Source: an uncultured Monoglobus sp. (GTDB lineage: Bacteria; Bacillota; Clostridia; Monoglobales; Monoglobaceae). Taken from it: DNA of 64,000 bases. Position 1 is the stretch's first letter; each line of letters begins with the position of its first letter. The position numbers were made by a program, and so were the translations under genes. The stretch spans positions 1-64,000 of the forward strand of contig CANRBF010000005.1 of NCBI GenBank assembly GCA_947628795.1, in the 5' to 3' direction. Positions 20,464-30,744 of this stretch are shown in pieces. A model generated the notes under the pieces. The model did not search any database. It had not been told where the DNA came from and saw only the letters and a program-made list of their open reading frames with translations.

Positions 20464-23400
20464 GGACAGCAGTATAAAAAAGGTTCTGGTTATCGGCTCG
20501 GGCCCTATAGTTATCGGACAGGCCGCCGAGTTTGACTATTCTGGCACTCAGGCGTGCCGCGCGATAAAGGAGGAGGGCATCGACGTGGTGCTGGTGAACA
20601 GTAACCCCGCCACGATCATGACCGACAAAGACACGGCCGACCAGACATATATCGAACCGCTGACGGCCGAGTACCTCGAAAAGGTCATCGTGAAGGAGCG
20701 CCCCGACAGCCTGATCGCCGGCATGGGCGGCCAGACGGGCCTCAACATCGCCTGCGAGCTTTACGACAAAGGAATACTCGACAAGTACGGCGTGAAGGTC
20801 ATAGGCACCTCGATCGAGTCGATCAAAGAGGGCGAGGACCGCGACAGCTTCAAGCGCCTGATGGAGCGCACCAATCAGCCCATGATACAGGGCGAGATAG
20901 TCAACACGGTCGAGGACGCCTGCGGATTCGCCGAAAAGATCGGATATCCGGTCATTGTGCGCCCTGCCTACACCTTGGGCGGAACCGGAGGCGGAATTGC
21001 CGAGGATCGGCATGAGCTTGAGGAAATCGCCACTCAGGGAATACATCTGTCCCGCGTGGGCCAGATCTTGATAGAGCGCTGCATACGCGGCTGGAAGGAG
21101 ATCGAGTTCGAGGTCATCCGCGACGGCGCGGGCAACTGCATAACCGTATGCTCAATGGAAAACGTCGACCCGGTCGGCGTGCATACCGGAGACAGTATCG
21201 TAGTCGCGCCCGCCCAGACCCTGGCGGACAAGGAGTATCAAATGCTGCGCAAGGCGGCGATCGACATAATCAACTCGATTGAGATCAAGGGCGGCTGCAA
21301 CGTGCAGTTCGCGCTGAATCCCAACAGCTTTGAATACGCGGTCATCGAGATCAACCCCCGCGTGAGCCGCTCGTCGGCGCTGGCGTCAAAGGCGACCGGC
21401 TACCCGATCGCCAAGATCGGGGCGAAGATCGCTCTGGGCTATAACCTTGACGAGATAAAAAACGCGGTCACGGGCAAGACCTACGCCTGCTTTGAGCCGG
21501 CCCTCGATTACTGCGTGGTAAAAATACCCAAGTGGCCCTTTGACAAATTCTTCGGCGCCAAGCGCCAGCTGGGCACCAAAATGATGGCGACAGGCGAGGT
21601 CATGGCGATCGGCAACAGCTTTGAATCGGCGCTGCTCAAGGGCATACGCTCCCTCGAGATCAAGCAGTTCACTCTGATGCGCGAGTTTTCCGAGCACCAC
21701 AACATGGCGGGGCTCAAGCATAGAGTAGTCGTGCCCGACGACGAGAGAATGTTCGACCTGGCCGAGATGATCCGCCGCGACTACCGAATGGAAAAGATCT
21801 GCGAGATCACGGGCATGGACCCGTGGTTCGTGAAAAAAATCAGCAATATCGTGCGCATGGAGGAGGAGCTTAAGGATTACACCCTCGACACCATGACGCC
21901 GGAGGTTCTGAGAAAATACAAAAAAGTCGGCTTCGCCGACGAGGGCATAGCCCAGATAATCGGCTGCACCGGAGACGAGGTCCGCGAAAAGCGCGAGGAA
22001 CTTGGGATCCGCCCGGTGTACAAAATGGTCGACACCTGCGCGGGCGAGTTCGAGGCGGTCTCGCCCTACTACTACTCGACCTACGACGAGGAAAACGAGG
22101 CTGTGCCGTCGAGCAGGCGCAAGGTCATGGTGCTGGGATCGGGCCCGATCAGGATAGGTCAGGGCATCGAGTTTGATTATTGCAGCGTCCACAGTATTCA
22201 GGCGCTCAAAAAAATGGGCATCGAGACGATAATCATAAACAACAACCCCGAGACGGTCAGCACCGACTTCGACACCTCGGACAGACTGTATTTTGAGCCC
22301 CTCACCGAGGAGGACGTGTACAGCATAATAGAGCTTGAGAAGCCCGAGGGCGTGATACTTCAGTTCGGCGGCCAGACCGCCATCAAGCTCGCAAATTTCC
22401 TCGACCGAATGAACGTGCCGATCCTGGGTACCAAGCCCAAATACATAGACGAAGCCGAGGACCGCGAGAAGTTCGACGCGGTGCTCGAAAAGCTCCGCAT
22501 CAAGCGCCCCAAGGGCAGAGGCGTGTGGACCCTCGAGGAGGGCATACGCGAGGCCGAGGAGCTGGGATATCCGCTGCTGGTGCGCCCGTCATACGTGCTG
22601 GGCGGTCAGGGTATGGAGATCACCCACAACGAGAAAGAGCTGGTGCAGTACCTTGAGGACGCGTTTAGGAAAGACCAAGACAATCCCGTGCTTATCGACA
22701 GATATCTGGGCGGACGGGAGCTTGAGGTAGACGCCATCTGCGACGGCGCCGACGTGTTTATCCCGGGAATCATGGAGCATCTGGAGCGCGCCGGAATACA
22801 CTCGGGCGACAGCGTTTCGATCTATCCGCCCCAAAATGTGCCCAAGGATATAAAAGAAAAAATTATGGACGTGACACGCAGGATCGCCGTCGAGATGAAG
22901 GTCATCGGAATGATAAATATTCAGTTTATCGAGTTCCGCGGCGAGCTGTATATAATCGAGGTCAACCCCCGCTCGAGCCGCACCGTGCCGTATATCACAA
23001 AGGTGACGGGCGTGCCCGTTATAGATCTGGCCACAAGGGTCATGCTGGGCGAGAGCCTCAAAAGCATGGGCTACGGCAGCGGCATAAGCCCCGAGGCTTC
23101 AATGGTGGCTGTCAAGGTTCCTGTATTTTCTACGGAAAAATTGCCAATGGTTGAGGTCAGTCTCGGCCCCGAAATGCGCTCGACCGGTGAGGTGCTGGGC
23201 GTTGGCAGGACCTTTGAGGAAGCGATATACAAGGGCTTTGTGGCCGCCGCGACGACTATCCCCCGCGAGGGCAGCACGATCCTCGCCACTATACGCGACC
23301 TGGACAAGCCCAACTTCCTGCCGCTTGCAAAGCGGTTCGACGCGATGGGCTGCCGCTTTATCGCGACCGGCGGCACGGCCGAGTTTTTGAAGGAAAACGG

Positions 23401-23668
23401 AATAAAAGTAAGAACCGCCAAAAAGATAGGCGAGGGTGTGCCAAACGTGCTTGACGTGATACGCAGCGGCGTGTGCGACCTTATTATCGACGTGCCCAAA
23501 AAGGGCAACGACAAGGGCAGCGACGGATTCAAGATCAGACGCTGCGCCTCGGAGTGCTCGATCACGCTGATGACGTCCCTCGACACCGTGGGCGCGCTGG
23601 TAAGCGTTATGGAACAAAAGCTGACCCCCGCCGACACCGAGGTCATCTCGGTCAAAGAAATAAAATAA
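20456..23668 (+). CDS. carB: carbamoyl-phosphate synthase large subunit
   Basis: 1070 residues, the usual length for the full two-lobed enzyme. Two homologous ATP-grasp halves are visible, each starting with a [14 protein letters not shown] dinucleotide-like loop followed by [11 protein letters not shown] or [11 protein letters not shown]. Each has a conserved metal-binding [15 protein letters not shown] segment. The first half phosphorylates bicarbonate and the second carbamate. The C-terminal about 130 residues form the MGS-like allosteric domain ([11 protein letters not shown]). The start inside the end of carA is preceded by ggaggcg. A convergent terminator follows. Confidence 0.97.
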   Translation: MPKDSSIKKVLVIGSGPIVIGQAAEFDYSGTQACRAIKEEGIDVVLVNSNPATIMTDKDTADQTYIEPLTAEYLEKVIVKERPDSLIAGMGGQTGLNIACELYDKGILDKYGVKVIGTSIESIKEGEDRDSFKRLMERTNQPMIQGEIVNTVEDACGFAEKIGYPVIVRPAYTLGGTGGGIAEDRHELEEIATQGIHLSRVGQILIERCIRGWKEIEFEVIRDGAGNCITVCSMENVDPVGVHTGDSIVVAPAQTLADKEYQMLRKAAIDIINSIEIKGGCNVQFALNPNSFEYAVIEINPRVSRSSALASKATGYPIAKIGAKIALGYNLDEIKNAVTGKTYACFEPALDYCVVKIPKWPFDKFFGAKRQLGTKMMATGEVMAIGNSFESALLKGIRSLEIKQFTLMREFSEHHNMAGLKHRVVVPDDERMFDLAEMIRRDYRMEKICEITGMDPWFVKKISNIVRMEEELKDYTLDTMTPEVLRKYKKVGFADEGIAQIIGCTGDEVREKREELGIRPVYKMVDTCAGEFEAVSPYYYSTYDEENEAVPSSRRKVMVLGSGPIRIGQGIEFDYCSVHSIQALKKMGIETIIINNNPETVSTDFDTSDRLYFEPLTEEDVYSIIELEKPEGVILQFGGQTAIKLANFLDRMNVPILGTKPKYIDEAEDREKFDAVLEKLRIKRPKGRGVWTLEEGIREAEELGYPLLVRPSYVLGGQGMEITHNEKELVQYLEDAFRKDQDNPVLIDRYLGGRELEVDAICDGADVFIPGIMEHLERAGIHSGDSVSIYPPQNVPKDIKEKIMDVTRRIAVEMKVIGMINIQFIEFRGELYIIEVNPRSSRTVPYITKVTGVPVIDLATRVMLGESLKSMGYGSGISPEASMVAVKVPVFSTEKLPMVEVSLGPEMRSTGEVLGVGRTFEEAIYKGFVAAATTIPREGSTILATIRDLDKPNFLPLAKRFDAMGCRFIATGGTAEFLKENGIKVRTAKKIGEGVPNVLDVIRSGVCDLIIDVPKKGNDKGSDGFKIRRCASECSITLMTSLDTVGALVSVMEQKLTPADTEVISVKEIK

Positions 23669-23673
23669 ATAAA

Positions 23674-23709
23674 ACCCGAGAGGCGCTTTTTCGACGCCTC
23701 TCGGATTTT
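23674..23709. terminator. bidirectional terminator between carB and the toxin gene
   Basis: The stem ccgagaggcg/cgcctctcgg is flanked by A-rich sequence on the left and attttg on the right. It serves the convergent carB and toxin genes. Confidence 0.85.
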
Positions 23710-23710
23710 G

Positions 23711-24034
23711 CTAAAATTCATTTTCAGTCAGTCTTTTGTTTATGTCGGATGCGCTGTATAAAACTCTGATTACTATCACGTTTTTGCTTTCTATGATATA
23801 GAAGACCGAATAATTATCCACTCGAAACTGACGCAATCCCCATGATCGTTCAGGCTCGGAATCCATGATTTTGATTCGATTCGGGAAAGTGTCGAGTTTT
23901 TCAATCGCTTCCGCTATTCTGTTATATTGCTTAATGGCGGTGTCGGGCTCTTTGAGAATTTCGGCGATGTAGATATATATTTCATTCATATCGCTAAGAG
24001 CCCTGTCTGTTATTAAAACGTTGTACTTATCCAT
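23711..24034 (-). CDS. RelE/ParE-family toxin of a type II toxin-antitoxin pair
   Basis: 107 residues with the RelE/ParE pattern: a short N-terminal strand, two helices (DMNEIYIYIAEIL and a second ending in KLDTFPNR), then strands LRQFRVDNYSVFYII and VIVIRVLYSASD. Family members cleave mRNA on the ribosome (RelE) or poison gyrase (ParE). The sequence here does not decide between them. It lies two bases downstream of its antitoxin, so the two form one operon. The strand organisation is intact and there is no sign of decay. Confidence 0.85.
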   Translation of the reverse strand: MDKYNVLITDRALSDMNEIYIYIAEILKEPDTAIKQYNRIAEAIEKLDTFPNRIKIMDSEPERSWGLRQFRVDNYSVFYIIESKNVIVIRVLYSASDINKRLTENEF

Positions 24035-24036
24035 AA

Positions 24037-24339
24037 TTATTGTTTTTTTCTGAATTCGGAAAACGCCGCTGAGGCATCGTGCGTGTTGCCTGAGACAGCG
24101 TCTTTGTAACCGTCAAAAAGTTTGCTGTGAATTTCATCTGCGCTCATCAGATCCGCATTGATCGATGCGGATGCTTGCGGCAGGGTTATCGCAAACGGTA
24201 TGCCGCCTTTAAGTGAAATTTGATTCAAGTATATGTCTATCGCGGTCGACATGGGGATCCCCAAACGCGAAAGGACTTCCTCGGCGCGCTGCTTTACCAC
24301 CGGATTTACTCTTAAATTTAGTGTAGCTGTTTTTTCCAT
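24037..24339 (-). CDS. RelB/DinJ-family antitoxin
   Basis: 100 residues. The N-terminus (TATLNLRVNPVVKQRAEEVL) is a ribbon-helix-helix DNA-binding segment of the RelB/DinJ type. It is followed by a region around GIPMSTAIDIYLNQI and GGIPFAITLP, typical of the family. The C-terminal tail is expected to wrap the toxin. It is the first gene of the pair and probably represses the promoter at 24389-24417. Confidence 0.85.
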   Translation of the reverse strand: MEKTATLNLRVNPVVKQRAEEVLSRLGIPMSTAIDIYLNQISLKGGIPFAITLPQASASINADLMSADEIHSKLFDGYKDAVSGNTHDASAAFSEFRKKQ

Positions 24340-24388
24340 TATTAATTCCCCTTATATTTGTAATGCTTTTGTCGTTACGTTTTTCTAT

Positions 24389-24417
24389 ATTATATATCAA
24401 TCCGGCTGCCATGTCAA
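24389..24417 (-). promoter_or_regulatory. consensus promoter of the toxin-antitoxin pair
   Basis: On the minus strand TTGACA (24412-24417) and TATAAT (24389-24394) with a 17-base spacer. The -10 lies about 50 bases before the antitoxin ATG. Confidence 0.85.
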
Positions 24418-24457
24418 GAGGAAATATATTTTGTTTTTAATTTTGTATCACCATCGT

Positions 24458-24823
24458 CGTAGGGGCGGACGACCTCGACCGCCCGTCCGGATGATATGGC
24501 AAAACCATGTGGTCTAATTGTTGAACCCGCGTCAATGCCTTTGCCTCCTCCCGGGAGGAGGTGGCTGCGGCTTGCCGCAGACGGAGGTGGGAACGTAGGA
24601 ACTAGGAAATAGGATCTATGGACTAGGTTCCCCCCTCAGTCGGGCTTTGCCCGACAGCATTAAGGAAGCGCTTGGTGAAAATCGCAAGCGATTTTCAAAG
24701 GTCGCTTTGAACCCGCAAGCAAGCTTGCTGGTTATCCCCGAGGGGGGAGCCGGGACGCCGAGGTCGTCGTCCCCTACGAAATTGGTGCGCAAAATGCCGT
24801 AGGGGCGGATATTATCCGCCCGT
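24458..24823. repeat. intergenic palindromic repeat element, locus C
   Basis: Non-coding and the longest of the five loci. Units have tips ctgcggcttgccgcag (24565-24580) and gtcgggctttgcccgac (24639-24655), separated by actagg/tagg words. An inserted module (24656-24742) is the reverse complement of the one in locus B. Both ends carry gtaggggcgg blocks; the right one continues into gcggatattatccgc. Bases 24340-24457 hold only the antitoxin promoter and A/T-rich sequence. Confidence 0.85.
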
Positions 24824-24832
24824 TTTCTCTTC

Positions 24833-25312
24833 CTAGCGATCGGCAACGACGCGTATTGCTGCGGTGGCGGCGGTGCGGAAGGTTTGGTTTTCGTATACGC
24901 CGGTGGGGCTGTCGAGGGAGGTCTCGCGGACGCCGGAGCGGGTCGCGTGGATGATGTTATTATCTCCCGAGTATATGGCGCCGTGGTCGGTCACGCCGTC
25001 GTTTTCATAATCAAAAAATATCAAGTCGCCGGGCATGAGCTCGGATAATTCTATCGGCTCGCCGCACTTCAGCTGGCTGTCGGTGCAGTCGGGCGACATT
25101 TCGTAGCCCGAGGCGGAGCAGGCGCGCCAGATCAGGCCCGAGCAGTCGTAAGACTCGGGGCCGAGACGGTTTTCGGCGGAATACGGCTTGCCGATGCAGT
25201 TTTCGCGGGCGTATTCAACAATATTATTTGCGCTCGGCGGCTCCGGCTCATTCGCCAAGATCGGCGCGAGCATGACCGCGGCACAGATCGCGGCTATTAT
25301 CGGCTTTTTCAT
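24833..25312 (-). CDS. secreted NlpC/P60 cell-wall hydrolase
   Basis: 159 residues from ATG at 25312. Residues 1-20 form a signal peptide (MKKPIIAAICAAVMLAPILA). The rest is one NlpC/P60 domain with the catalytic Cys in YDCSGLIWRAC, the catalytic His in DHGAIYSGDN and a later HATRSG. Such enzymes cut gamma-D-Glu-diaminopimelate or related peptide bonds in peptidoglycan. There is no separate binding domain, so it is a minimal enzyme. A longer frame with a GTG start at 25396 is possible. The ATG is preferred because it gives a clean signal peptide, a TATAAT lies upstream near 25376-25381, and the longer frame would overlap a gene relic on the other strand. No good Shine-Dalgarno precedes the ATG. 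Confidence 0.85.
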   Translation of the reverse strand: MKKPIIAAICAAVMLAPILANEPEPPSANNIVEYARENCIGKPYSAENRLGPESYDCSGLIWRACSASGYEMSPDCTDSQLKCGEPIELSELMPGDLIFFDYENDGVTDHGAIYSGDNNIIHATRSGVRETSLDSPTGVYENQTFRTAATAAIRVVADR

Positions 25313-25381
25313 ATTATATCTTATGCGGAAACGCGCGGCAATAAGCCGTGATCCCGAAATGAAATTATTAATATTATTATA

Positions 25382-25471
25382 CCCGACGCGGCGCACATCG
25401 ACCTCTATGACGGCGGAGGCAAATACGCGATGCCCTTTGACAAACTTGAAAAGTTTTTCAAAGAAAATTAA
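25382..25471 (+). pseudogene. 3' relic of an alpha/beta-hydrolase-like gene
   Basis: Thirty codons ending in TAA read PDAAHIDLYDGGG and then MPFDKLEKFFKEN. This resembles the C-terminus of dienelactone-hydrolase or esterase-like alpha/beta hydrolases, where the catalytic His sits in a similar xHIDLYD segment followed by a final helix. No start, ribosome binding site or remaining domain is present upstream. It looks like the leftover end of a deleted gene. The family assignment rests on a short match. Confidence 0.4.
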
Positions 25472-25528
25472 AATAAATAATTATTCCGCGCGGGGCGGAC
25501 CGAGTTTATCCGCTCGCGCGCGCAAAAC

Positions 25529-25563
25529 AAAAAGCTCTCCGAATTATAACGGGGAGCTTTTAT
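25529..25563. terminator. terminator downstream of the 123-aa gene
   Basis: aaaagctctccg pairs with cggggagctttt around an AATTATAA loop, with A and T runs on both sides, so it could work in both directions. Confidence 0.8.
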
Positions 25564-25575
25564 AAATCAAACGGT

Positions 25576-25947
25576 TTATTTCATGGTTTTGGCGGCCTCC
25601 AAAGCCTGGTCGAGCCAGAACATGCCGATGTCGAAGGCTCTGTAGAGCCCGTCGCGCTCGGCCTGGCGCATCAGCTTCGACGCTTTGCCCTCGTTGGTCT
25701 TGAGCTCGATTATGACCCGCTTTGAAACGGTCAAATCATTGAGCTCCTCGTTGTCCTCAAGACGGAAACACGCGATATACGGGTCGTCGGCGCTGCCGTA
25801 GCGGATCTCGTTGCCGACTCTCACCAGCTTTTTGCCCTTGTACTCAAGGTACTCGTTTCCGGTCATAGCTATTTTCTTTTTGGGCGCCGCCTTCTTTTTC
25901 GGCTTGGGAGCCGCCGTTTTAGCGTCCTTTTTGGTGTTTTCAGCCAT
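25576..25947 (-). CDS. conserved small protein of unknown function
   Basis: 123 residues. The first about 27 are a Lys/Ala/Pro tail, probably disordered and nucleic-acid or ribosome sticky. The remainder is a compact predicted alpha/beta domain (TGNEYLEYKGKKLVRVGNEI, then a strand-rich part and a C-terminal helix ending in FWLDQALEAAKTMK). It resembles uncharacterised Clostridia proteins. It has no catalytic motif and no signal peptide. It lies 45 bases behind purA on the same strand and may be co-transcribed with it. Function is not known. Confidence 0.7.
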   Translation of the reverse strand: MAENTKKDAKTAAPKPKKKAAPKKKIAMTGNEYLEYKGKKLVRVGNEIRYGSADDPYIACFRLEDNEELNDLTVSKRVIIELKTNEGKASKLMRQAERDGLYRAFDIGMFWLDQALEAAKTMK

Positions 25948-25992
25948 AATTCGAACCTGCCTTTCTCACTGTGTATTTTCAGTCCGTATCTC

Positions 25993-27270
<1,278 letters not shown>

Positions 27271-27296
27271 TCACTCCTTTTTAAACACACCTATAT

Positions 27297-27325
27297 ATAA
27301 TATCACAGAAACGCGGCAAATGCAA
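27297..27325 (-). promoter_or_regulatory. candidate promoter of purA
   Basis: On the minus strand TTGCAT (27320-27325) and TATTAT (27297-27302) with a 17-base spacer and an extended -10 TG. The -35 lies inside the hairpin that ends the upstream apgM transcript. Confidence 0.6.
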
Positions 27326-27347
27326 GAAATTTTTCTTGATTTGCCGC
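27313..27347 (-). terminator. hairpin after apgM, overlapping the purA -35
   Basis: Near-perfect inverted repeat with gcggcaaat at both ends and aagaaa/tttctt inside. It may end the apgM transcript, although no clean T-run follows. Confidence 0.5.
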
Positions 27348-27395
27348 TTTATATTTAATAATTATGTCCGCACATCAAAAGCGCCGCTCCTTTGG

Positions 27396-28598
27396 CTACT
27401 TGGCGAACAATTTGTCCGCGAGCTCAAAGCCGCGCTCCGTGAAAACGCCGGTCTTTTCGGCCTCGGCCTCGGTGAAAGACTTAACGCCGCTCGGCTTCTC
27501 ATCATTGCTCGAGTAAAGCATGTAGGGTATGGGAGCCGCCGAGTGGGTGCGGGTCGCCAGCGGCGTGGGATGGTCGGGCATAAGCAGAACGCGGAAATCC
27601 TCGCCGCTGCCTTTCAGATACTCCAGCACGGGCGCGACTATCTTTTGGTCGATCAGCTCGATCGCCTTGACTTTGTTGTCGATCTCGTGTCTGTGTCCCG
27701 CCTCGTCGGGAGCCTCGAGATGGATATAGACGAAATCACCGCCGTTTTTCAGGGCGTTCACCGCCGCCTCGGCCTTGCCGTCGAAGTTGGTGTTGATGTT
27801 GCCCGTGGCGCCCTCGATGTCGGGCACATCGAGCCCCGCGCAGATGCCGATACCCTTGATGAGGTCGACCGCAGAAACGACCGTGCCGCTGACGCCGAAG
27901 CGCTCGGCGTAGGTCGTCAGATTCGGCTTTGTGCCGTTGCCCCATATCCAGATCGAGTTGGCGGGATTGAGACCGCGCTCGATCCTCGCCTTGTTTATCG
28001 GATGGTCTTTGAGCAGGTCATAGCTTTTTTTCATTAAATTCAGAATAGTCTCGTCCTTGGGCAGGTACGGGCCGATCACCCGATCGGATATATCGTGGGG
28101 CGGGGTCAGCTCAAACTCGTTTTTCTTGTTGTGCCACACCATCAGGTGGCGGTAGCTGAAGCCGCCGAAAAACTCGTAGTCCTCGCAGCCCAAGTTCTCG
28201 TTTACATATTTGATAAGCTCGCGAGCCTCCTCGGTGGAGATCTCGTCGGAGCTGTAGTCTACCATTGTCTTGTCCTCATAATTCGGCTCGTCCGACAGAG
28301 TGACGACGTTGGTCCTGAAGGTCGTGTCGGTAAGCTCAAGGGGCACGTTCATCGAGACCGCCTCAAGGGGCGAGCGGCCCGTGTAATATTTCTGCGGATC
28401 ATAGCCGAAAACCGCCAGGTTGGCCACATCGCTTCCCGGGGGCAGATTATCGGGCACGGTCCTCACCATTCCCACCTCCGAGAGCTTCGCCAGCGCGTCA
28501 ATGTTCGGCTTGCTCGCAGCTTCAAGCGGCGTTTTGCCGCCCAGCTCCTTGACCGGAGTGTCCGCCGCGCCGTCGGTCAATATAACAACATATTTCAT
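27396..28598 (-). CDS. apgM: cofactor-independent phosphoglycerate mutase, ApgM type
   Basis: About 400 residues, typical of the archaeal-type enzyme and shorter than GpmI. It interconverts 3- and 2-phosphoglycerate in glycolysis using bound metal ions. The N-terminus MKYVVILTDGAAD contains the first metal Asp. PGSDVANLAVFGYDP and YTGRSPLEA hold the nucleophile region, HLEAPDEAGHR and MPDHPTP other metal ligands. The ATG at 28598 is chosen over an upstream in-frame GTG because gaggtgag lies directly before it. It has its own consensus promoter. Confidence 0.93.
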   Translation of the reverse strand: MKYVVILTDGAADTPVKELGGKTPLEAASKPNIDALAKLSEVGMVRTVPDNLPPGSDVANLAVFGYDPQKYYTGRSPLEAVSMNVPLELTDTTFRTNVVTLSDEPNYEDKTMVDYSSDEISTEEARELIKYVNENLGCEDYEFFGGFSYRHLMVWHNKKNEFELTPPHDISDRVIGPYLPKDETILNLMKKSYDLLKDHPINKARIERGLNPANSIWIWGNGTKPNLTTYAERFGVSGTVVSAVDLIKGIGICAGLDVPDIEGATGNINTNFDGKAEAAVNALKNGGDFVYIHLEAPDEAGHRHEIDNKVKAIELIDQKIVAPVLEYLKGSGEDFRVLLMPDHPTPLATRTHSAAPIPYMLYSSNDEKPSGVKSFTEAEAEKTGVFTERGFELADKLFAK

Positions 28599-28634
28599 AA
28601 TTCTCACCTCGTATTAATTTAAACGATCTTAGAT

Positions 28635-28663
28635 ATTATACAATGATTTTCCTCGATTGTCAA
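28635..28663 (-). promoter_or_regulatory. consensus promoter of apgM
   Basis: Minus strand TTGACA (28658-28663), 17 bases, TATAAT (28635-28640). It is back to back with the pfkA promoter. Confidence 0.9.
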
Positions 28664-28747
28664 CGTCGAAGCAGGTGATTTGCGGAAAATTTAACAAATT
28701 TTAACGCGGTAATTTATTGAAAATGCCCGTTTATTTAAACCGCTTTT

Positions 28748-28756
28748 TGTTATAAT
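28748..28756 (+). promoter_or_regulatory. extended -10 promoter of pfkA
   Basis: TGtTATAAT with no good -35 at 17 bases (cgttta). Its divergent arrangement with apgM puts two glycolytic genes on either side of one 240-base control region. Confidence 0.55.
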
Positions 28757-28844
28757 ATACAAAAATATTGATTTGGCTTGCATTTTAAACCGTATTGGAG
28801 TAAACTGTAAGTGTATTAAACAGCTTATATCGGAGGTTTTTTGT

Positions 28845-29945
28845 ATGAGCGGAATAAAAAAGATCGGAGTTATGACCGCCGGCGGCGACTGTCCCGGACT
28901 GAACGCGGTGATCAGAGCGGTTGTTAAGACCGCTATACAGGAATACGGCCTTGAGGTCGTGGGAATAAAACACGGGTACCGCGGGCTTTATCTGGGCGGA
29001 GACGAGTTTGTGCCCCTCGTTCTGCACGACGTTTCGGGCATAATCTCAAGAGGCGGAACGATACTTTACAGTTCCAACAAAGACAACCTGTTTGACTACA
29101 CCTATATTGACCAGCACGGCCGCCAGCGGCGCGGCGACGTTTCCGACAAAGGCGTTGAGAATCTCGAAAAGGCCGGGATCGACGCCATGGTTATAATCGG
29201 CGGCGACGGAACGCTGACCTCGGCCAGAGATTTTTCCCGCAAGGGCGTCAAGATAATCGGCGTGCCCAAGACGATTGACAACGACTTGTCGTCGACCGAC
29301 ACCACGTTCGGATTCGACACGGCGGTCGCCACGGCCACCGAGTCCATAGACCGTCTGAGGACCACCGCCGAATCCCACAGCAGAATAATCGTCGTTGAGG
29401 TTATGGGAAGATACGCGGGATTTATCGCCATCGCGTCGGCTCTCGCGGGCGGCGCGGACGCGGCTCTGATACCCGAGATACCTTATGACATAAACAAGGT
29501 CGCCGAGGCCGTAAGAGCGAACAGGGCCCGCGGCAAAAACTTCGCTCTGGTCGTTGTGGCGGAGGGCGCGAAGCCCAAGGACGGCGATATCGTTATATCA
29601 AAGATAGTTAAGAACAGTCCCGACCCGATCAGGCTTGGCGGCATAGGAGAGGTTATCGCGGGACAGCTGGAGCATCTGGCGGGCCTTGAGTGCCGCGCCA
29701 CGATATTGGGTCACACCCAGCGCGGAGGCACGCCCACAGCCAACGACAGGATCCTGTCCACCCGATATGGAGCGTACGCGGTGGAGCTGCTCATGGAGGG
29801 CAAGTTCGGCAACATGGTGACTTTAAACGGCGCCGATTTGGGCTATGCCTCACTCGAAAACGTGATAGGCAAAAACAAGGCTGTTGAAAAAGACGGCTAT
29901 TGGGTAAAGGCCGCCAGAGCGGTACACATGTGCTTGGGGGATTAA
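28845..29945 (+). CDS. pfkA: 6-phosphofructokinase
   Basis: 366 residues from ATG at 28845, chosen for the CGGAGG eight bases upstream; an earlier start adds residues unlike the family. It phosphorylates fructose 6-phosphate. Motifs are TAGGDCPGLNAVIR at the N-terminus, IIGGDGTLTSA for the nucleotide, PKTIDNDLSSTDTTFGF for the sugar phosphate, and VVEVMGRYAGFIA. The pair GGDG plus PKTIDND (Gly and Lys at positions equivalent to 104 and 124 of the E. coli enzyme) places it in group III. There it most likely uses ATP rather than pyrophosphate. Its last codons are the source of the tandem array that follows. Confidence 0.93.
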   Translation: MSGIKKIGVMTAGGDCPGLNAVIRAVVKTAIQEYGLEVVGIKHGYRGLYLGGDEFVPLVLHDVSGIISRGGTILYSSNKDNLFDYTYIDQHGRQRRGDVSDKGVENLEKAGIDAMVIIGGDGTLTSARDFSRKGVKIIGVPKTIDNDLSSTDTTFGFDTAVATATESIDRLRTTAESHSRIIVVEVMGRYAGFIAIASALAGGADAALIPEIPYDINKVAEAVRANRARGKNFALVVVAEGAKPKDGDIVISKIVKNSPDPIRLGGIGEVIAGQLEHLAGLECRATILGHTQRGGTPTANDRILSTRYGAYAVELLMEGKFGNMVTLNGADLGYASLENVIGKNKAVEKDGYWVKAARAVHMCLGD

Positions 29946-29970
29946 TTTTCATATTTTTTAACAAAAATAT

Positions 29971-30178
29971 GAAAATTGGGAAAAGCCGCCAAAGCGGTCC
30001 ACAAGTGTTTAATTTTCTTAATTTTAAAAAATATGAAAATTGGGAAAAGGCGCCGGAGCGGTCCACAAGTGTTTAATTTTCTTAATTTTAAAAAATATGA
30101 AAATTGGGAAAAGGCGCCGGAGCGGTCCACAAGTGTTTAATTTTCTTAATTTCAAAAAATGTGAAAATTGGGAAAAGC
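29971..30178. repeat. 64-bp tandem array derived from the 3' end of pfkA
   Basis: Copies start at 29971, 30035, 30099 and a partial one at 30163. Each begins gaaaattgggaaaag and continues through a ccgcc/agcggt stretch and aagtgtttaattttc. The last 45 or so bases of pfkA plus the bases after its stop (29899-29950) show the same order with a few changes, so the array was seeded from the gene end. A/T-rich hairpins form between attttcatat and atatgaaaat. There is no open frame and no spacer, so it is not a CRISPR array. Confidence 0.9.
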
Positions 30179-30228
30179 AGCTGTTCACATACGCTTACGA
30201 ATAATTTTAAAAAATTTTAAAAAAAGTG

Positions 30229-30257
30229 TTGCAATCGCAAAAATATTGTGTTATAAT
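30229..30257 (+). promoter_or_regulatory. promoter of rpmE
   Basis: TTGCAA (30229-30234), 17 bases, TATAAT (30252-30257). Confidence 0.8.
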
Positions 30258-30334
30258 GTTTTGGTTGCAATTTGAAGGGTAAATAATGGAGCTTAGGCTC
30301 TTGTTCATATTAAAACCGAAAGAGGTGAAACACA

Positions 30335-30538
30335 GTGAAAGATAAAATTCATCCGAATTATCAGCAGACGCAGATCAGATGCGCTTGCGGAAACGTTATT
30401 GACACGGGCTCCACAAAGAAGGACATCCGTATAGAAATTTGCTCGGCCTGCCATCCTTTCTACACCGGAAAGCAGAAGCTGGTTGACACCGGCGGCAGAG
30501 TTGACAAGTTCAGAAGACGTTACGGTCTTGACAAATAA
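30335..30538 (+). CDS. rpmE: 50S ribosomal protein L31
   Basis: 67 residues with the zinc-binding form of L31: CACG near residue 16 and [13 protein letters not shown] near residue 36, then [11 protein letters not shown]. It is a late-joining 50S protein near the central protuberance. The start is GTG, preceded by AGAGGTG with eight bases spacing. It is a single-gene unit with its own promoter and terminator. A zinc-free paralogue elsewhere cannot be judged from here. Confidence 0.96.
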   Translation: MKDKIHPNYQQTQIRCACGNVIDTGSTKKDIRIEICSACHPFYTGKQKLVDTGGRVDKFRRRYGLDK

Positions 30539-30583
30539 TCGGGGCCAAATACACGACTTCAACAAAGTCAATACTAAGAACAT

Positions 30584-30615
30584 AAAACCGCGGCTCTTAC
30601 AAGCCGCGGTTTTTC
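30584..30615 (+). terminator. intrinsic terminator of rpmE
   Basis: aaaaccgcggct pairs with agccgcggtttt, followed by further T. Confidence 0.92.
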
Positions 30616-30652
30616 TTTTACTTGAAACAGCGGTTTTAGAGCGTGAACGGGA

Positions 30653-30681
30653 TTGAAAACGCGCGCGTATTATGGTAAAAT
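30653..30681 (+). promoter_or_regulatory. promoter of the 2675-aa surface protein gene
   Basis: TTGAAA (30653-30658), 17 bases, TAAAAT (30676-30681). Confidence 0.75.
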
Positions 30682-30744
30682 ATAATATATTGATTTAAAA
30701 AATATATCGCGCCAAAAACACGGCGCGGGGGAGGAGTATTAATT

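Noticed and set aside
24616-24846. 76-codon minus-strand frame between the NlpC/P60 gene and the antitoxin
   Set aside because: It lies wholly in the palindromic repeat element and has no ribosome binding site.
28773-28844. Upstream start for pfkA giving 24 more residues
   Set aside because: The extension is unlike the family, and CGGAGG sits correctly only for ATG 28845.
29971-30178. 64-bp repeats as a CRISPR array or tandem small peptides
   Set aside because: There are no unique spacers; both strands have only chance frames, and the unit matches the pfkA end.
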